This document shows, in pieces, positions 11,419-23,726 of a stretch of 60,000 bases of DNA. The first letter of the stretch is position 1. Each line of letters begins with the position of its first letter. The notes under the pieces were generated by a model. That model was not told the DNA's origin. It was given only the letters and a program-made list of their open reading frames with translations, and ran no database searches. Made by a program: the position numbers and the translations under genes. Origin of the DNA: Takakia lepidozioides (taxonomy: Eukaryota; Streptophyta; Takakiopsida; Takakiales; Takakiaceae); contig CM060731.1 of assembly GCA_030704615.1 (NCBI GenBank), positions 27,406,001 through 27,466,000 on the forward strand, read 5' to 3'.

Positions 11419-14400
11419 CTGTCCAATCCAACACAGCACTGCAAATCTTAACTATTGTATGTTTTTTAACAATCCACAAGTGCACATCCACTTGTCAATC
11501 TGGCTCTTGGTCTCTCTGCTTGTCTGTCATTTCTCTTGCACAGTCGTCACCTCTCAGTAATGTCCCTCTGTACCATTACTGTTCTTATTACGAGTTGATT
11601 TGCGGTGAGCTGAGAGACAGAGAAAGAGGGGTCCAGATACAGGGTGCAAGGGGAGACAAAGCCTTGTTCGTCTGATAATTTTCTCGATAGGCTTCATACT
11701 GACTGCTTGCCAAGTTCAGAACATCGTGTGGTCGTGGCTCACCTGCATCCAAGGCTTTGTGTTTAGGTGCCATCCATTCCCTAACCCCCACACAGATCAC
11801 CCCAACTCACCCCAATAAATGCAAGCCTATGTAGAAAACAAGTGAGATGAAGATACAGAAATGCAGCACACATGAACACACATAAAATCAGCGCGCATTA
11901 GCTTCTGTGATGGCAGATAGTACAAGCCGCAACGCCTCCAAATTGAACCCTAACAACATCGTCAATGCACAAATTGCAGGAAGATCAAGTTCCAAGGCCA
12001 TATCTCGCAAAACGGAACAGTTCCCGCTGGTTTTCTGCATGGAAAATGTGTGGCTGTGCAGCTCGAGCTGCGCTCATAATGAGCACACATAGAGGCCCCC
12101 CCCTGCAAATCACCTGCATGCGACAATAGCAAAAACAAGCGCAGCAAAAACATAAAGCAGCGACAATCGAGAGAAATGTCCGTAAGCAAGGTGCAATGAA
12201 GGCTAGAGACTGTGCCCGAGAAGATACCCAGCCGCTCCCGCCACCTGCCGGGCACGTCATCATCATTATTTCGGATGCCTGGGTGTGTCCGCACAGGCGG
12301 ACATGCAGCCCCATGCCTCAACCCATCGCCGGCTTTTGATCGCCCCCTCACCCCTTTAGCCTGCCACGTCACTAGGTCAAAGGTGCTGGAGGGCCGTGAA
12401 CCACCCAATTTTGGGTACCCCTGCACATTAAAAAAATCATTGACGGCAGGGATTCTATTATTTTAGGGTGCCATAAAGACAAGCAGGTGCATGACATCAA
12501 GGCGCACAACTTTCGTTCAGAAAGTTTTTTCATCCGATGTCATCCGACGAAGTTACATCGTGGATGAATTCTGTAGCCACCCTGACGCGACCCGAAACGG
12601 GTCGCCTCATCCATTAGGGGTTAACATATTACCTAGAACTGTAGACAAAGATATCATCTTGGTTTGTCAATCGGGTTTTGAAGTGGTTGCACTACAACTT
12701 CATCGAGTAACATTGAACATTGGCCCCGTTTGTCATCGAAGAACACTGGAAACACTTGGTCGTCGAGTAGTGGAAACACTTGGTCGTTGAAGTCGAGTTA
12801 AAGTCAAGTAAATAAACTCTTCTCGCCATCATAAGAGTGGTACGCTGACGTACGCATAGTCAACCTTTGCATAAAAACAAGGGTTCAATACGATGCAATC
12901 TCACCTAAGCTTACAATTACAATCGACGAGTGTATTGGAAAGCTCACCCGGGTCTAGGATGTTGTTTATCTGTGTGCGGTATTTCCACATCCAGCCAGGG
13001 CCCTAACCTCAAACACAGAGCATGTGCAATGCCAAATTCTATTCGCCTCTCCCGCCCTCTCTTCCTCACTCCAGGTTCCACCAACCTTCCTTCTTTCCTT
13101 TGAGCACGTACACCTTCATGTTTTGATCCACTTGAAGCCACTTATATGACATAGTAATAATTCTTTGGCATAGAGGAAGGCCGAGGGAGAACAAAGAATG
13201 AATGTTCCAACCCTCCTGACAACATAATTCCTTGAAGTTCAAACAAATAGGTTTCGAGCTCTGTACAAGATTAGTCTCGGCAGGAGTCGAGGAAAGCAGG
13301 ATAATTTGCCATAGGCTCAGCCATGCATGATTGATCGGTTGAAAGACTTTGTTCAACTAGGTGAACAGAGTGTATGCTGTTGGAAACAGATACAGACATG
13401 ACACATGTGCTACTTCTAAAGAGGGTTTGTAATGTCTGGACTGGATTTTGAGCAATTGCTTTAGGTACTGAGAGAGAGGCTCGAGGCGTGAATTGCTTTC
13501 TGTCGTGCTCTATACGTGTTCGCAATCATCTAGCAGACTTTCGGGCAAAAGCCAATCATTCCAGTCAATATCCTAAGCTGGGCAACCCAAAAGATGAGTT
13601 ATGCACATCGTCTAGTTGAATGATTGGATGGCTTATTACCTGTCAATCTGAATTGTTTATTTAGTTTCAATCTGATCTTGAACATAATAGCTACAGTGAG
13701 AAACCAACGTGGAGCACATATGGTGCCAAAAACTCAAAAGATCGTGCTGTATCTTCTCTGTCTAACACCTGCTTCAAGGATGCACCTCCCCAAGTTAATC
13801 CCTTAAAACTTTTTCGTTAAGACAAGGTAAGGGTGCCATTTTCTCATCCTCCTAAGTTGAGAAAGAGAGCCAAACAAGGATGAGAAGGCAGCTCAAGTAG
13901 GAGGGAGATGATATATAATGATGTGGCTTGAGGTAAGTCATGTATCAATTAGGCAGGTCGGAATATCTATGTGAGCAACTACTTTTTCTCCATTAGATCT
14001 GAAGAATTGCCAACTTATGTTCTGTATGCAATTCTTTTTACGTTAAATGGGTTGGAACTGACCACTTGGGCGTTTATTAGATAGACGGTCGCCATCTCAA
14101 GTTTGCCCTGCCCCTGAAGTCGTTTGGTGGTTATGTGTGATGGTCTTCTAAAAAATATAAGGTTGGTTCTTGTGTCTTATGAGTACATCTTTTTTCCTTT
14201 CAGTTGGTGTTTTTGGTGGTTTGAATGCTAAAACTGTCTTGGCTGAGTTGTTCCATGTCTACAAACAAACTCCTCAGTACATCTGCACTCTCTATATGAA
14301 GGAGTGGGGAGTTATAACAGCTGGTCACTGTTATATAGGATGTAGTTGATTTGTCTTGTTCTTTGGGATTGACTCCCGAAGTGATGTGACTTCATGTTTT

Positions 14401-14986
14401 CTAATTATATTCTTTTTTGTTGTTTATTCTTTCATGTGTTTTTTCTTGATGTTTGTTGTGGTGCCTATGGTTTTGCTTTTGAATGGCTATTTTATTGTAT
14501 CTTTGGTTACCCCTCAAATGTGAGCTCAGAGTTTACTAGGCTCTCATATTTATATATATCTTTTCATTTAGGTGGCACACAACAATGACTCTAGCCTTTT
14601 TGTTGTCCACGTTGGGCAGTCGGTACTGAACACCTAGTAGAAACATAATATGTGAGAGAGTTACATGATGGATTGAAGTCAACGATAAGAAGGAGGCACT
14701 GCATCCTTTACTATTTCATCTTTTTCCCTCTCCAAGTTGGTGGAAGTTTATTGGCGGAGTAGAGAAACAGCAGCTTAAAGTTGATATTAATGTTGGCAAT
14801 AACAGTAGGCCTTTGATACTACTTCTGAAGCTGTCTGTTTATGTCTACATTTTTTCTCCCGTAGGCACTTTGGACTGTTTCTCTGTCTGTTTTGCACTCA
14901 TCCCAACTCTTTGGGAAAAAGCTTAGTGACTGATATATAACTGCAGGCCCTAGTTGGTTTCAACAATTAAAGATTAGTCTCGATCC
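11419..14986. other. Gene-poor stretch, possible introns of the acinus-like gene
   Basis: No exon recognised on either strand. A short minus-strand reading at about 11907-12060 (MALELDLPAICALTMLLG, then a stop) looks codable but is unidentified. A block at about 12640-12700 recurs in diverged form at about 16014-16070, so both are probably pieces of one dispersed repeat. The region 14140-14950 is T-rich and featureless. Confidence 0.35.
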
Positions 14987-15565
14987 ATGGCAGTCATATA
15001 TGCTCATTGCCTGATGAATAGTGCAGGCTTTTATCAAGTCAATCCAGAAAGAAGACATTGTGATGACATTGTGGTGTTAGCTCAATATGTTGCAGAATAC
15101 TGGAGTGTATCTTCTTCTTCTCCCACGCGACCCTCGACCTGTTGGGCTCAGTGGAAATTTCCTTTGGTTGATCATGGCGGACAGAAGGCGACCTTCGATG
15201 GAGTGTGCTTTAATTGCAGGGAGGCCAAGAAGTGCACGAAACCCCGACAATTGAACATGACTCGGGCGACCACTGAGCTGTCCGAAGACTCCATCAGCCT
15301 CTTGGTGGAGGCGGTGGTCGCCAAGACTTACAATGTAGACAACTACTCTTGTGAGTTGTATCAGGAGACGAGAGCTTTGCGTAAAGGGAGTCAGCTAATG
15401 TTCATGTGCGAAATAATTTCCGGAACTAACGTGTTGTTGTTGATGGAGGAGCATCGCACTCCTTCATGACACCGGCAATGGCATGGAAGCTGGGCCTTTC
15501 GACAAGTGATGTGGGGACTTCTATTGAAGTGCTCAGCTGCTACTGGCATGTGGGGTGATGCAGCA
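14987..15565 (+). pseudogene. Degenerate gag/protease fragment of an LTR retrotransposon
   Basis: The open stretch 14987-15469 contains CFNCREAKKCTKPR, a truncated version of the CCHC zinc knuckle of Gag. A change of frame near 15430 gives VVVDGGASHSFM, the D-G-G-A-S active-site turn of a retropepsin-like aspartic protease, followed by about 30 more residues. Gag knuckle followed by protease is the usual order in gag-pol. The knuckle has lost its central spacing and no reverse transcriptase follows, so this is a decayed scrap, not a gene. Ty3/gypsy is more likely than copia from the protease turn, but I cannot separate them with certainty. Confidence 0.65.
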
Positions 15566-16574
15566 AAAATTATGTGAGGAAAGCAATGGAGGACACAAGT
15601 GGGATAGAAGAGGAGTAGTCCTGGATTCAGGTCAAGAACATATACACTGTGTAGATTGGCACGAGGGGTTCAGGAGGGGTTCCAATTGCTGTTCCAAATA
15701 GCGCGTATGTTCTTGTTGACACTTGGGGCTCTTGGTAACTTGTATTTTTCTCTGGTTTTATATCTATATTTGCAGAGGATTACATTGATCACCGCAGTGG
15801 TTTGAATATATATTTCTTCAGTTTCCCTGTCAATAACATTATGAGTATTCTTGACCTTGTCTATAACAAAGCTTTCCTTGGTCTGGGCATTTTGTTTCTT
15901 TCTCCTTCTCCGGAGCTGATCCTATAAGCTGGGTTGATCAGTTAGATCTGATCTTGTAAGTTGTAAGCTGGTTGTGCTCGCAAATTTACAAGATACAAGA
16001 TGCAAATTGTTGTATACTGTAGTCAAAGATATCCTGGTTGGTCAATTTGGTTTTGAAGTACTTGCCTTTCGCCTAGAGAGAATTAGTTAGATCTGTACAT
16101 CTTAGCAGTTCTCCCATCCAATTCAGGCAGTTCAACTTCTTCCTCAACTTCCATGCGTAGCTATCGCTCGCTCGGCAATGACATCTTCAACCAACACATG
16201 ATGCTTTGTTCTGGAGCCCATCCCTCCATACCCACCACTAGTTCAATCTTCGATCCTCCTCCACAACTTCACAAACCTCCTCAATTTGCTCACTTTTGTC
16301 CGTTTTTTTTCGCACCTTCGCAACTTCGCAGCGTAGAACTGTGAAGCCTTATTTCAAGCCTGGACGACATTCTCCTCTCCTCTCACAACTTGTTTAGTGT
16401 AAAGGTGTATAGTCTCGGAAGAGCAAGCCTTGCTGTGGCAACAACGGAGACGGAAATACACACGTAGAGGATAACAACGCACAACACACGTCAAGGAGTC
16501 ACGATCCTGCACACAAGGTTGTACATACGAAAAGAGAGCCGCCTTACTCTAGGTCAGATCGACCATATACCCAA

Positions 16575-16779
16575 GGGGGTGAACCCCACGTGGCAGCATG
16601 CCACGGGTGATTCAGATTGCAATGCATCCTGCCCATTAAATCTTAAAGGGCCGTGATGGAGCCACCATCCCAGAACCAACGGTTGGGGTGATCCCCCACG
16701 TGGCAGAATGCCACGCGTGGTTCAGATTACAATGCATCTTGTCCATTAAATCATAAAGGGTCTTGATGGAGCCACCATG
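16575..16779. repeat. Two-copy tandem repeat, 110-bp period, each with a hairpin
   Basis: Copy 1 (about 16575-16669) and copy 2 (about 16685-16779) share the order cacgtggca, tgccacg, ttcagatt, caatgcatc, ccattaaatc, ggagccaccat. Each contains the inverted repeat CGTGGCA-N3-TGCCACG. The rest of 15566-17130 shows no gene. Confidence 0.8.
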
Positions 16780-17130
16780 CTCTAGGGTTAGCTGCACAAG
16801 CGTATCAGTCAGGGGAGATAATGCGGCATCACAGAACGACGTCGAGTTTATAAGTTCAGTCCGTATGTGTGAGGTGTACACAAAACAGTTATATACTTGC
16901 GATAAATTCGATTGTAAGGGGATAGAAGATTCAATGAGGGCCGCGCACATGAGCGCCTAAAGTGGCGAATTTGAGGGGTTCGATTCTAGTTGAATGCCAA
17001 GGGGCTTGATGCTTCAAAGATGCCGTGGTCGAGCAATCCGTAAGGAATCTCTGGCCACAGTGCAGTAGAGGGTGATTTTTCTGCCTGTGTCTCTCGCTCT
17101 CTCGCTTGTGACATCATCTGGAAAGCAATC

Positions 17131-19469
17131 ATGGCGGAAGTCGTACAAGAAGCTTGGCGCTGCTACTTGCTGGCCTTGCATCGCCATCCCTTGCGTACCA
17201 AAGTAAGAAAGAAAGAACTTTAGAAAAAAACCATGTGCTGGAAATTGAAGAGGTAATGATGTGGACAGCGTTCCCAACTATAATGCAGGCAGCTTTAGTG
17301 CCTGCACTAAAAATTCCCTATTTCCGGGATTACTATGTGATACTGCAATCGTATCGTTGGTCGGACAGGCTTGCAATTGTGCTAAGTCCATGTGTTATGT
17401 GCCACTTTTGGATCTTGTTCTTCCTACCTTCGACCTCAATCAGTGCACCAAGCTAATGTTGGATCATACTGTACTTGCTTTGCGGCTGGATTTCTTTCTT
17501 TCCATATCATTTCATTTCATTTCTCTCAACCACGCACACACATCGATCAATCACACTGGCATTGAATCTCACAACCTCGTTTGTTGATTTCCTCCCAGTA
17601 ATAAACATATGCTACATGTGAAAGTACGATTGTCCGATAGTCTCCGCTGTCAATGCCCTGTCCATGGGTGTGATATGTTTGGCATGCCCTTGGGAGGTCA
17701 CAAATAAAATGCTCCGAGTAGATCAGATTTTAGGATTCTGCATTATTGTTTCCTACTTATCTTACGATTGCCTTTGCAGTCCTTCCAGCAGGACTGTGAA
17801 GGAATGTAGGAGGCAATTATGATATGACGATAAGCTGGCATGCGGGGGGTGTAGGCAGCAACATCAGGCGTGTTGACAGGACTGAGTGATTTGTTAGCTC
17901 AAAGCTTGGCGGGAGCAAAGAAACTGCAACTCAAGCGCTCTCTTCTTATGTTTGTGAGTGATGTCTTCTTATGTGGATTTTCGTGAGAGGGAGCACTCTG
18001 CATACATGCGATTTCCCTTTGGATTCAGGAATAGTGGATGAACTTGCTTTTCGAGAATGCTCCATGAGAGATGAGGCTTGCACTTACTTCAACTTGGAAG
18101 TTAAGAACGTCAAGGCCTATGGCCTATTGTTTGTGTGCAGTTGTTTGGCTTTTTATATAGAGGGCCATTTTACCATTACTTTCATAAGCTGATGGACAAG
18201 ATGTCCTTTCCAAGACGAGATGCCAAGACTATCCTGAGCAAGGTAAGAAGCAGTCTATCAATGCGGTCATAATTGCAGATTTGATACTTGGGACCTTGCA
18301 AGATTTTTCTGGCAGGGTCCTTTCACCATATGGGTGAATTTTGTTCCTTTTCCTCTTTGACTGGTTTTGAGCTGGTAGCCTCAATGTCCCTTGCACGTCA
18401 TAGAATCCAGTGTGTTAATGTAAGACAATGGTATGGGCTCTTTTGTTTACTTCACATTCTTGAGTGCAACTACAGGAATAGGGCGGTGAGCTATTGGCAG
18501 GTGCTTGTGGAGCAGCTAACAGCGGGACCTTGGAACAATTTCTTGTTTATGGTGTACGTGAGTCTACTGATTGAAGGTGAGAGCTCCTTCTCTGCTTCTG
18601 ATATCAAAGACTATTGCAAATAAGAACCGAGACAAGTTCCCTTAGTAAAACAATTGACCCATAGGATATCTTGTTTCGCACCGGGTGACTCACTCTGATA
18701 AATATAGGAGGTCGCCTTGAATTCCATTCTTTACATAAAAGTTCACAACTCCAATTTGATAGACATGTACGTTCACTATCTCCTTTCCTTGGGCTTTCGG
18801 TGGATTGGAACGATTTTCTCCCTCCCATAACTCACATAATACTGCATACAGTGATGATTTATTGGAGAGCTGGCTAATACTACTAGCATTATGGCATAGA
18901 GTTGTAAAGCAATGATATGGTGTAAGAACAAGAGGGAGGAAGGGCGGGATCAGGTTAAAAGGTGATGCGATTGTATACATTTCCATCTTGGCGAGCGTGA
19001 CAGGGAGACCGTGGAGTCTGGTGAAGAGAAAGCTGCTTCTGGATTATCCTTCAGTGCAATTGAACTCTTGGAAGGCACAATCCTAAAACCTATTGGCTTT
19101 CTTTGAGTTATAACATGTCACTTCATTTCTCTTTGAAAATTGATGGACGGATTGCAGACTATATGCTGATAATCAATGTAATCAATCTTAGATGACACTC
19201 TCGAGACTCAGGCCAAAGAAAGGGAGCCATTTTGGAAAGGGATTTCTTATTAAAGATAAATTGTCCTTGTAGTATTGCTAGATATGATGCTGATGTTAAT
19301 TGTGGGTTGGGTACAGGTGTGGCCATTGATAGGATTGGTGAGCTATCTCTACATGCCCATTCATTTACGTGTCCTCTTCAACAACCTAGCAGCAGTTTCC
19401 TGGTGCGTGCAAAACAGTGTTGAAGCTTTGGTACTTCAATCTCCAAGTACGTTGTGTGTTGAAGATTAA
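17131..19469 (+). CDS. Mpv17/PMP22 family organelle membrane protein, 6 exons
   Basis: Small integral membrane protein of the Mpv17/PXMP2 family, found in peroxisomal or inner mitochondrial membranes and linked to channel-like metabolite passage. Exons: 17131-17202, 17855-17953, 18141-18242, 18501-18576, 19004-19074, 19317-19469; phases agree and give 190 aa, the usual family length. Family landmarks in order: WRCYLLALHRHPLRTK (residues 9-24), GVLTGLSDLLAQ, RGPFYHYFHKLMDK, EQLTAGPWNN, GRPWSLVKRKLLLDYPSVQL then NSWK, VWPLIGLVSYLYMPIHLRVL, and FNNLAAVSWC. The ATG at 17131 is in the expected position next to the WxxYLxxLxxHPLRT motif. The donor of intron 5 is GC (AAG|GC at 19075), giving a GC-AG intron; a GT donor seven codons earlier would delete the conserved VQLNSWK. 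Whether it targets peroxisomes, mitochondria or plastids cannot be told from sequence alone. Confidence 0.92.
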
Positions 19470-22400
19470 CCCTGACTTGCTGGGTAATAATACCACTCTG
19501 CTGTTGATCTGTTGGCAGGGGTACTTTTCTGATATTTCGGTCCCGGATGATGCGATAAAGAATGATGGTTGAAGAGACTGTAAACATTGATACTTCAATT
19601 TGTAACTCTCATTGTCAAGCAGGTCATTGCCGTACAAGTCATCCGTGTCATTTGCAGATCCATCTTGCTACCCTCGTAAATCATGTGTAAGCTCAAAAGA
19701 GAGTTCAACAGATACAGGATGCAAATTCAGCCACATGTTTCTTCTTCTTTTTTCTTTTCAAGGGAAATGCCTGGGAGCAAGATTCTCCAGGTTGATTTGT
19801 CCTTTCTCAGTTTTGTGGTATTCCATCCCTCTGATTCTTACCTACATGTTGGTCATATGATGGATTCTATTCGAGTTAGAGATGGGCTTGTGGTTAAGTG
19901 ATAGAGCCAAGGCTTTAAGCGCGAACATGCTGCCAACTGCCAAAGGCTGTGTCACAAGTGATGTGTGGTTAGATCTTATGTTATTTTACTAGACGCAAAT
20001 TGTAATTGCTCATTTTCTGGTGTGCATGGCTATAACATGGATTTTCAAGGTAAAATGTGTGTTGCCCTAAGTAATATGTTGGATGACTCAAAAACTTGCC
20101 ACAGCGCAAGCAAGAGGAGCATGATCATATGTCAACTTAGACACCAGTTAGAAGCTGTCACGCATGTGATTTGAATCTACAACCCAACATTCGCGGAACT
20201 CCAATGGCCGCAGAATTTGTTGAAATTTTAATTTTTGTTTTTTAATTTAAAAAGCTAAAATTTTTTAGCGATGTCCTGGGAGTCTGGTAGGGGGGGGATG
20301 ATTAAACGACCTTCTACCATGACATTAACACCCCTTTTTAAGCCACTTGCGGCTTTTGGGTGGGGCTGGGTAGTGCCAAAACCCCTAATAACAATGCAAG
20401 CCAAGATGGTGTACTGCCAAATATTCACCAAAAAGAAATGGGTTCTGAATTGATACTGTCAGCAGTACATGCAGACTGAAGGAAAGAGCAATTGATGCAA
20501 CTTTGGATCGTTTGAACCTTGCTATCTAGTCATGCTTTGGATAGAAAGAACAATCATAGCTCTCCCTGTCTCCTTCCCACCCTCGCAGATATCAACATCG
20601 ACATGATGTGCTTTGTGTTCAAACTAGCAAGACACTGAGTTGAGGAACAACATGGCAAAGCAAGGGGCAACACGGAAGGATGTCGCAGGTGAAATGTGGA
20701 GAATCGATTTAAAGAACAATTAATAATTAAAACTAAGTTGGGCTTAGGTTTTAAACAAGCTATGCTAACTTTAGCGTAGCTATCTTAAAAAGGTTAGCAC
20801 AGCTGGGGGCGGCCGGCAGTTGTGTCAGTTCGCCTGTCAGTTCAGGCGGACGACCAAATCTGTATAACGGCCGCTGGGCACCGCCGGCCGGCAGTTTCAC
20901 CGCTTCGGCCGGCTGTCGCCGGGTTCGTCCAGTCACCCTGGATGGGCGTGAGTGTCAGCCGGCAGTGCGTGACGTGAGCAGCTGACCTGGGCGCTAACCC
21001 ACGGTAAGTGTGTTGCTGCCCTACCCCCAAACCTACTCCCTCTCTCAGCCACTCCATGACTCACCTTCCCTTTAACTGAGTATTTATCTTTATGTTTTCT
21101 ATTATGTATTTCTTTTTATGTCGGCGTGGGCTATATAAGTCCGCCTCACTGGCGCAAGTGTAAGATAGAATTAGCGCCGGGTGCGCGAAGGAGGTTACCA
21201 GGAACCGCGCGCTGACCCGCCAATTTTAGTCGCTAAACGCCGCAGTTAGAGAGCCTCCATATTAGGTCTTGGGGAGGCAGCGGGGTGGAAAGCGAGGCTT
21301 GGCTTTGCGTTGCGTTGCGTTAGTGGTGCTTTAGCGGCTTTCTTGGCGGCCTCTCATGCCGCGCGAACAGTTCGTTTGTGTGCCTGCGGATCTGGCATGA
21401 AGAGGGAAATTCCTGTTTGCGGAATAGGTATTGTGATCTCCAACCTGCTGCCGGACGAACTCGTTCATTCTTGCCTGTAGATCATGAATTCTCTTCCTTC
21501 GCGGAGATTTTCTCCGCAGGAGTAGAGGTGCACCGCACCGTGTATGAGATTGTCAAGCTCATTGGGAATTCAGCAGTTCAGTTGTAATTCTCAATTAGTT
21601 CGCGGGACTGCTGACTGTCTGTTTCTTTTTTATTGTCGGACGCCGAGATTGTAATGCAACGTCTGCAGATCTCATGGAACCTGGACCAATCTTTCTGTCT
21701 TCGACCTTGGTCCCTGCCGAACTCATAATTTCTCATCACTTCTGTTGAACTTTCACTCGACGCCTGAAATTAGGGAATTGAAGTGGGGGATTGAGGGAAT
21801 TCGGCAATGAAAACCTTGAATTTCAATTAAGGACATTGTAATTCTCAAGTTGGTAGCGGAACTGTTGAATTCTTTTGTTTTTGATGTGAGTTGTCCAGAT
21901 TCCGTTTCATAATGCCCCAACACAGATTCTTGAAACTAGGTTCTGGTGTCAACGTACTGGTCTGTCCGTGGCCTTCCTTGTCTCCCTGCTGAAATCATTT
22001 CTAATCACGTCTCTTGTAGTCTTAACATTTATACATCTGAAAAACTTTCCAGTGGTTCAATGAAGGAGTTTGAATTCCTTTGGCGCTGATCTCGTTACAC
22101 GTTTCCGATAAGGTTCATGAAGGAAAAGGCTTACAGTAATTGGCCTGAGCAACAAATCGTTGCCTGCACAAAACCTGTCATCTATACTAGAAAATTTACA
22201 TGCATGTAGCAAGCCTGAACGTGAGGTCTGTCAAACGAGTGTCAAACGTCAGGCCTGCTTGAACACCAGTCTTACAGTAGTGCAGCATTGAGTGGCTTGC
22301 TGCGTCTCCTTCATTGGAGGGAAGGTATCATGGAAGTTCAGCGAACCTTTGTAGTTTTCTCTACTATCTGTTCTAATCAGGGTATTTCAAAGGAGGAAGT

Positions 22401-23726
22401 CTATCTGACTGCGAAGGTTTAACGATTTAACGGGCTCTATATCCATGGAGAAATAAAACTGACATGTATGAAGCCGGAGGCACTCTAGGTCCATTTTGAT
22501 CATGTATCTGCTTAGACCTAGCAAAGCTCCACAGACCTAACTTTGTGGAAAATTTCATTATTTCAGTTCTGCAAGATTTCAGGAATTCATACATGTAAAT
22601 GTACATGTTCTAAATTAACTAGTGAGGGAAGAGGCCTGCAGGGTTAAGGAAGCCTGTATTGAATTTTTACAGACCTAACTCATTAAACTCATTGAGTAGA
22701 TCGAGATGACTCGGGGGGAAGTTCTCTGTGCTTATATCCTAGATGGCGGATTTGCTTTGCTGATGAAGATTTGTAGCTAGTTTCATGCATTTCAACCAGA
22801 ATTCGTTGCAAGCTTCAAGAATTTGCTTTTACATTTCAACCAGGCCACACGTCTGATTGACAGCATTATCACTAATAAGAGTAGCGTTTTCATCTTCGGG
22901 AAAAAAGACAGAAACGTCATGATTATATATATGCAGTTGAACCTGGGATTTGGTTATGTTCTCATCCGAAGTTGGTTGCTATGAGGATTCAGAGCAAGTG
23001 GCTGAGACTATGTTGTGCACACGCACAAGGATTGGCTGGCCAAGAGTTCAACACCATACTGATCGTAACGTTTTATCTTTTCCACAGACTTCTCCAGGTG
23101 ATCTGCCTCTGGAATAGTCTGGACTTGAAAATTTCGTCCGAGTCTTGTGGACAACCTTGCCTGTTCATGCTCAGGTCGATCCTGTTTCCAAGGGCAGCTC
23201 TAGCTAGTCATTTGCAATCGAGCCCTGAGGTATTTTTTCTCCTTCATGTACTGATCTCATGCTCAGATATAAGCATGAACAAGTATTGATGCATTATCAT
23301 CAGAGGGTCAATTGATATTTTCTAGAAGTGGTTCTGTGAGGTTTGTGGACATTAATGCTAAAGGTACAAGAGGTACCAATCCTGTGAACTGTGAATAATC
23401 TACACTTGAGGATAAGGGTTTTGTTGTCAGAGGATTCAGTTGGAAGTCTGCTGCAAGGTACAACTAATTATTGAATCATTGTACATGTAAACACAGAGTT
23501 TTGGTGCAGGAAACTCTATCACATTGGCAGGAAATTGGACCAGGTAGACAGGGCCCCCACATGTATGGGCCATTGATCTCTACACGCCATGATCTCCAGC
23601 TACGAAAGCATTGGGCGGGGGGGAGTTGAAAATAAGCTGGGCGAGCAAGACGATTTGGCTGCAGGGAGAGGGAGAGGAGGGGCTGGGGATGGAGAGAGAC
23701 TCCAGTTAATTTAACAACCAGCGCCA
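19470..23726. other. Intergenic region between the Mpv17-like gene and the ZF-HD gene
   Basis: No coding exon recognised. It contains an AT-rich run at about 20220-20270, a GC-rich island at about 20810-20960, a TATA-like site at 21132 and long unremarkable sequence from 21.3 to 23.7 kb. The latter could be 5' UTR introns of the ZF-HD gene. Confidence 0.4.
20810..21180 (+). promoter_or_regulatory. GC-rich island with TATA box, possible promoter
   Basis: Clustered ggccggc motifs (20811-20930) precede TATATAAG at 21132-21139, with GC-rich sequence just downstream. The next plus-strand gene is the ZF-HD gene 2.6 kb away, which would require a long or intron-containing 5' UTR. It could equally be the promoter of an unrecognised LTR. 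Confidence 0.35.

Noticed and set aside
16970-17020. tRNA-like box B (ggttcgattc)
   Set aside because: No matching box A or cloverleaf could be formed around it.
22972-23289. Plus-strand 105-codon ORF
   Set aside because: No recognisable motif and no phased link to the ZF-HD exons; likely chance.
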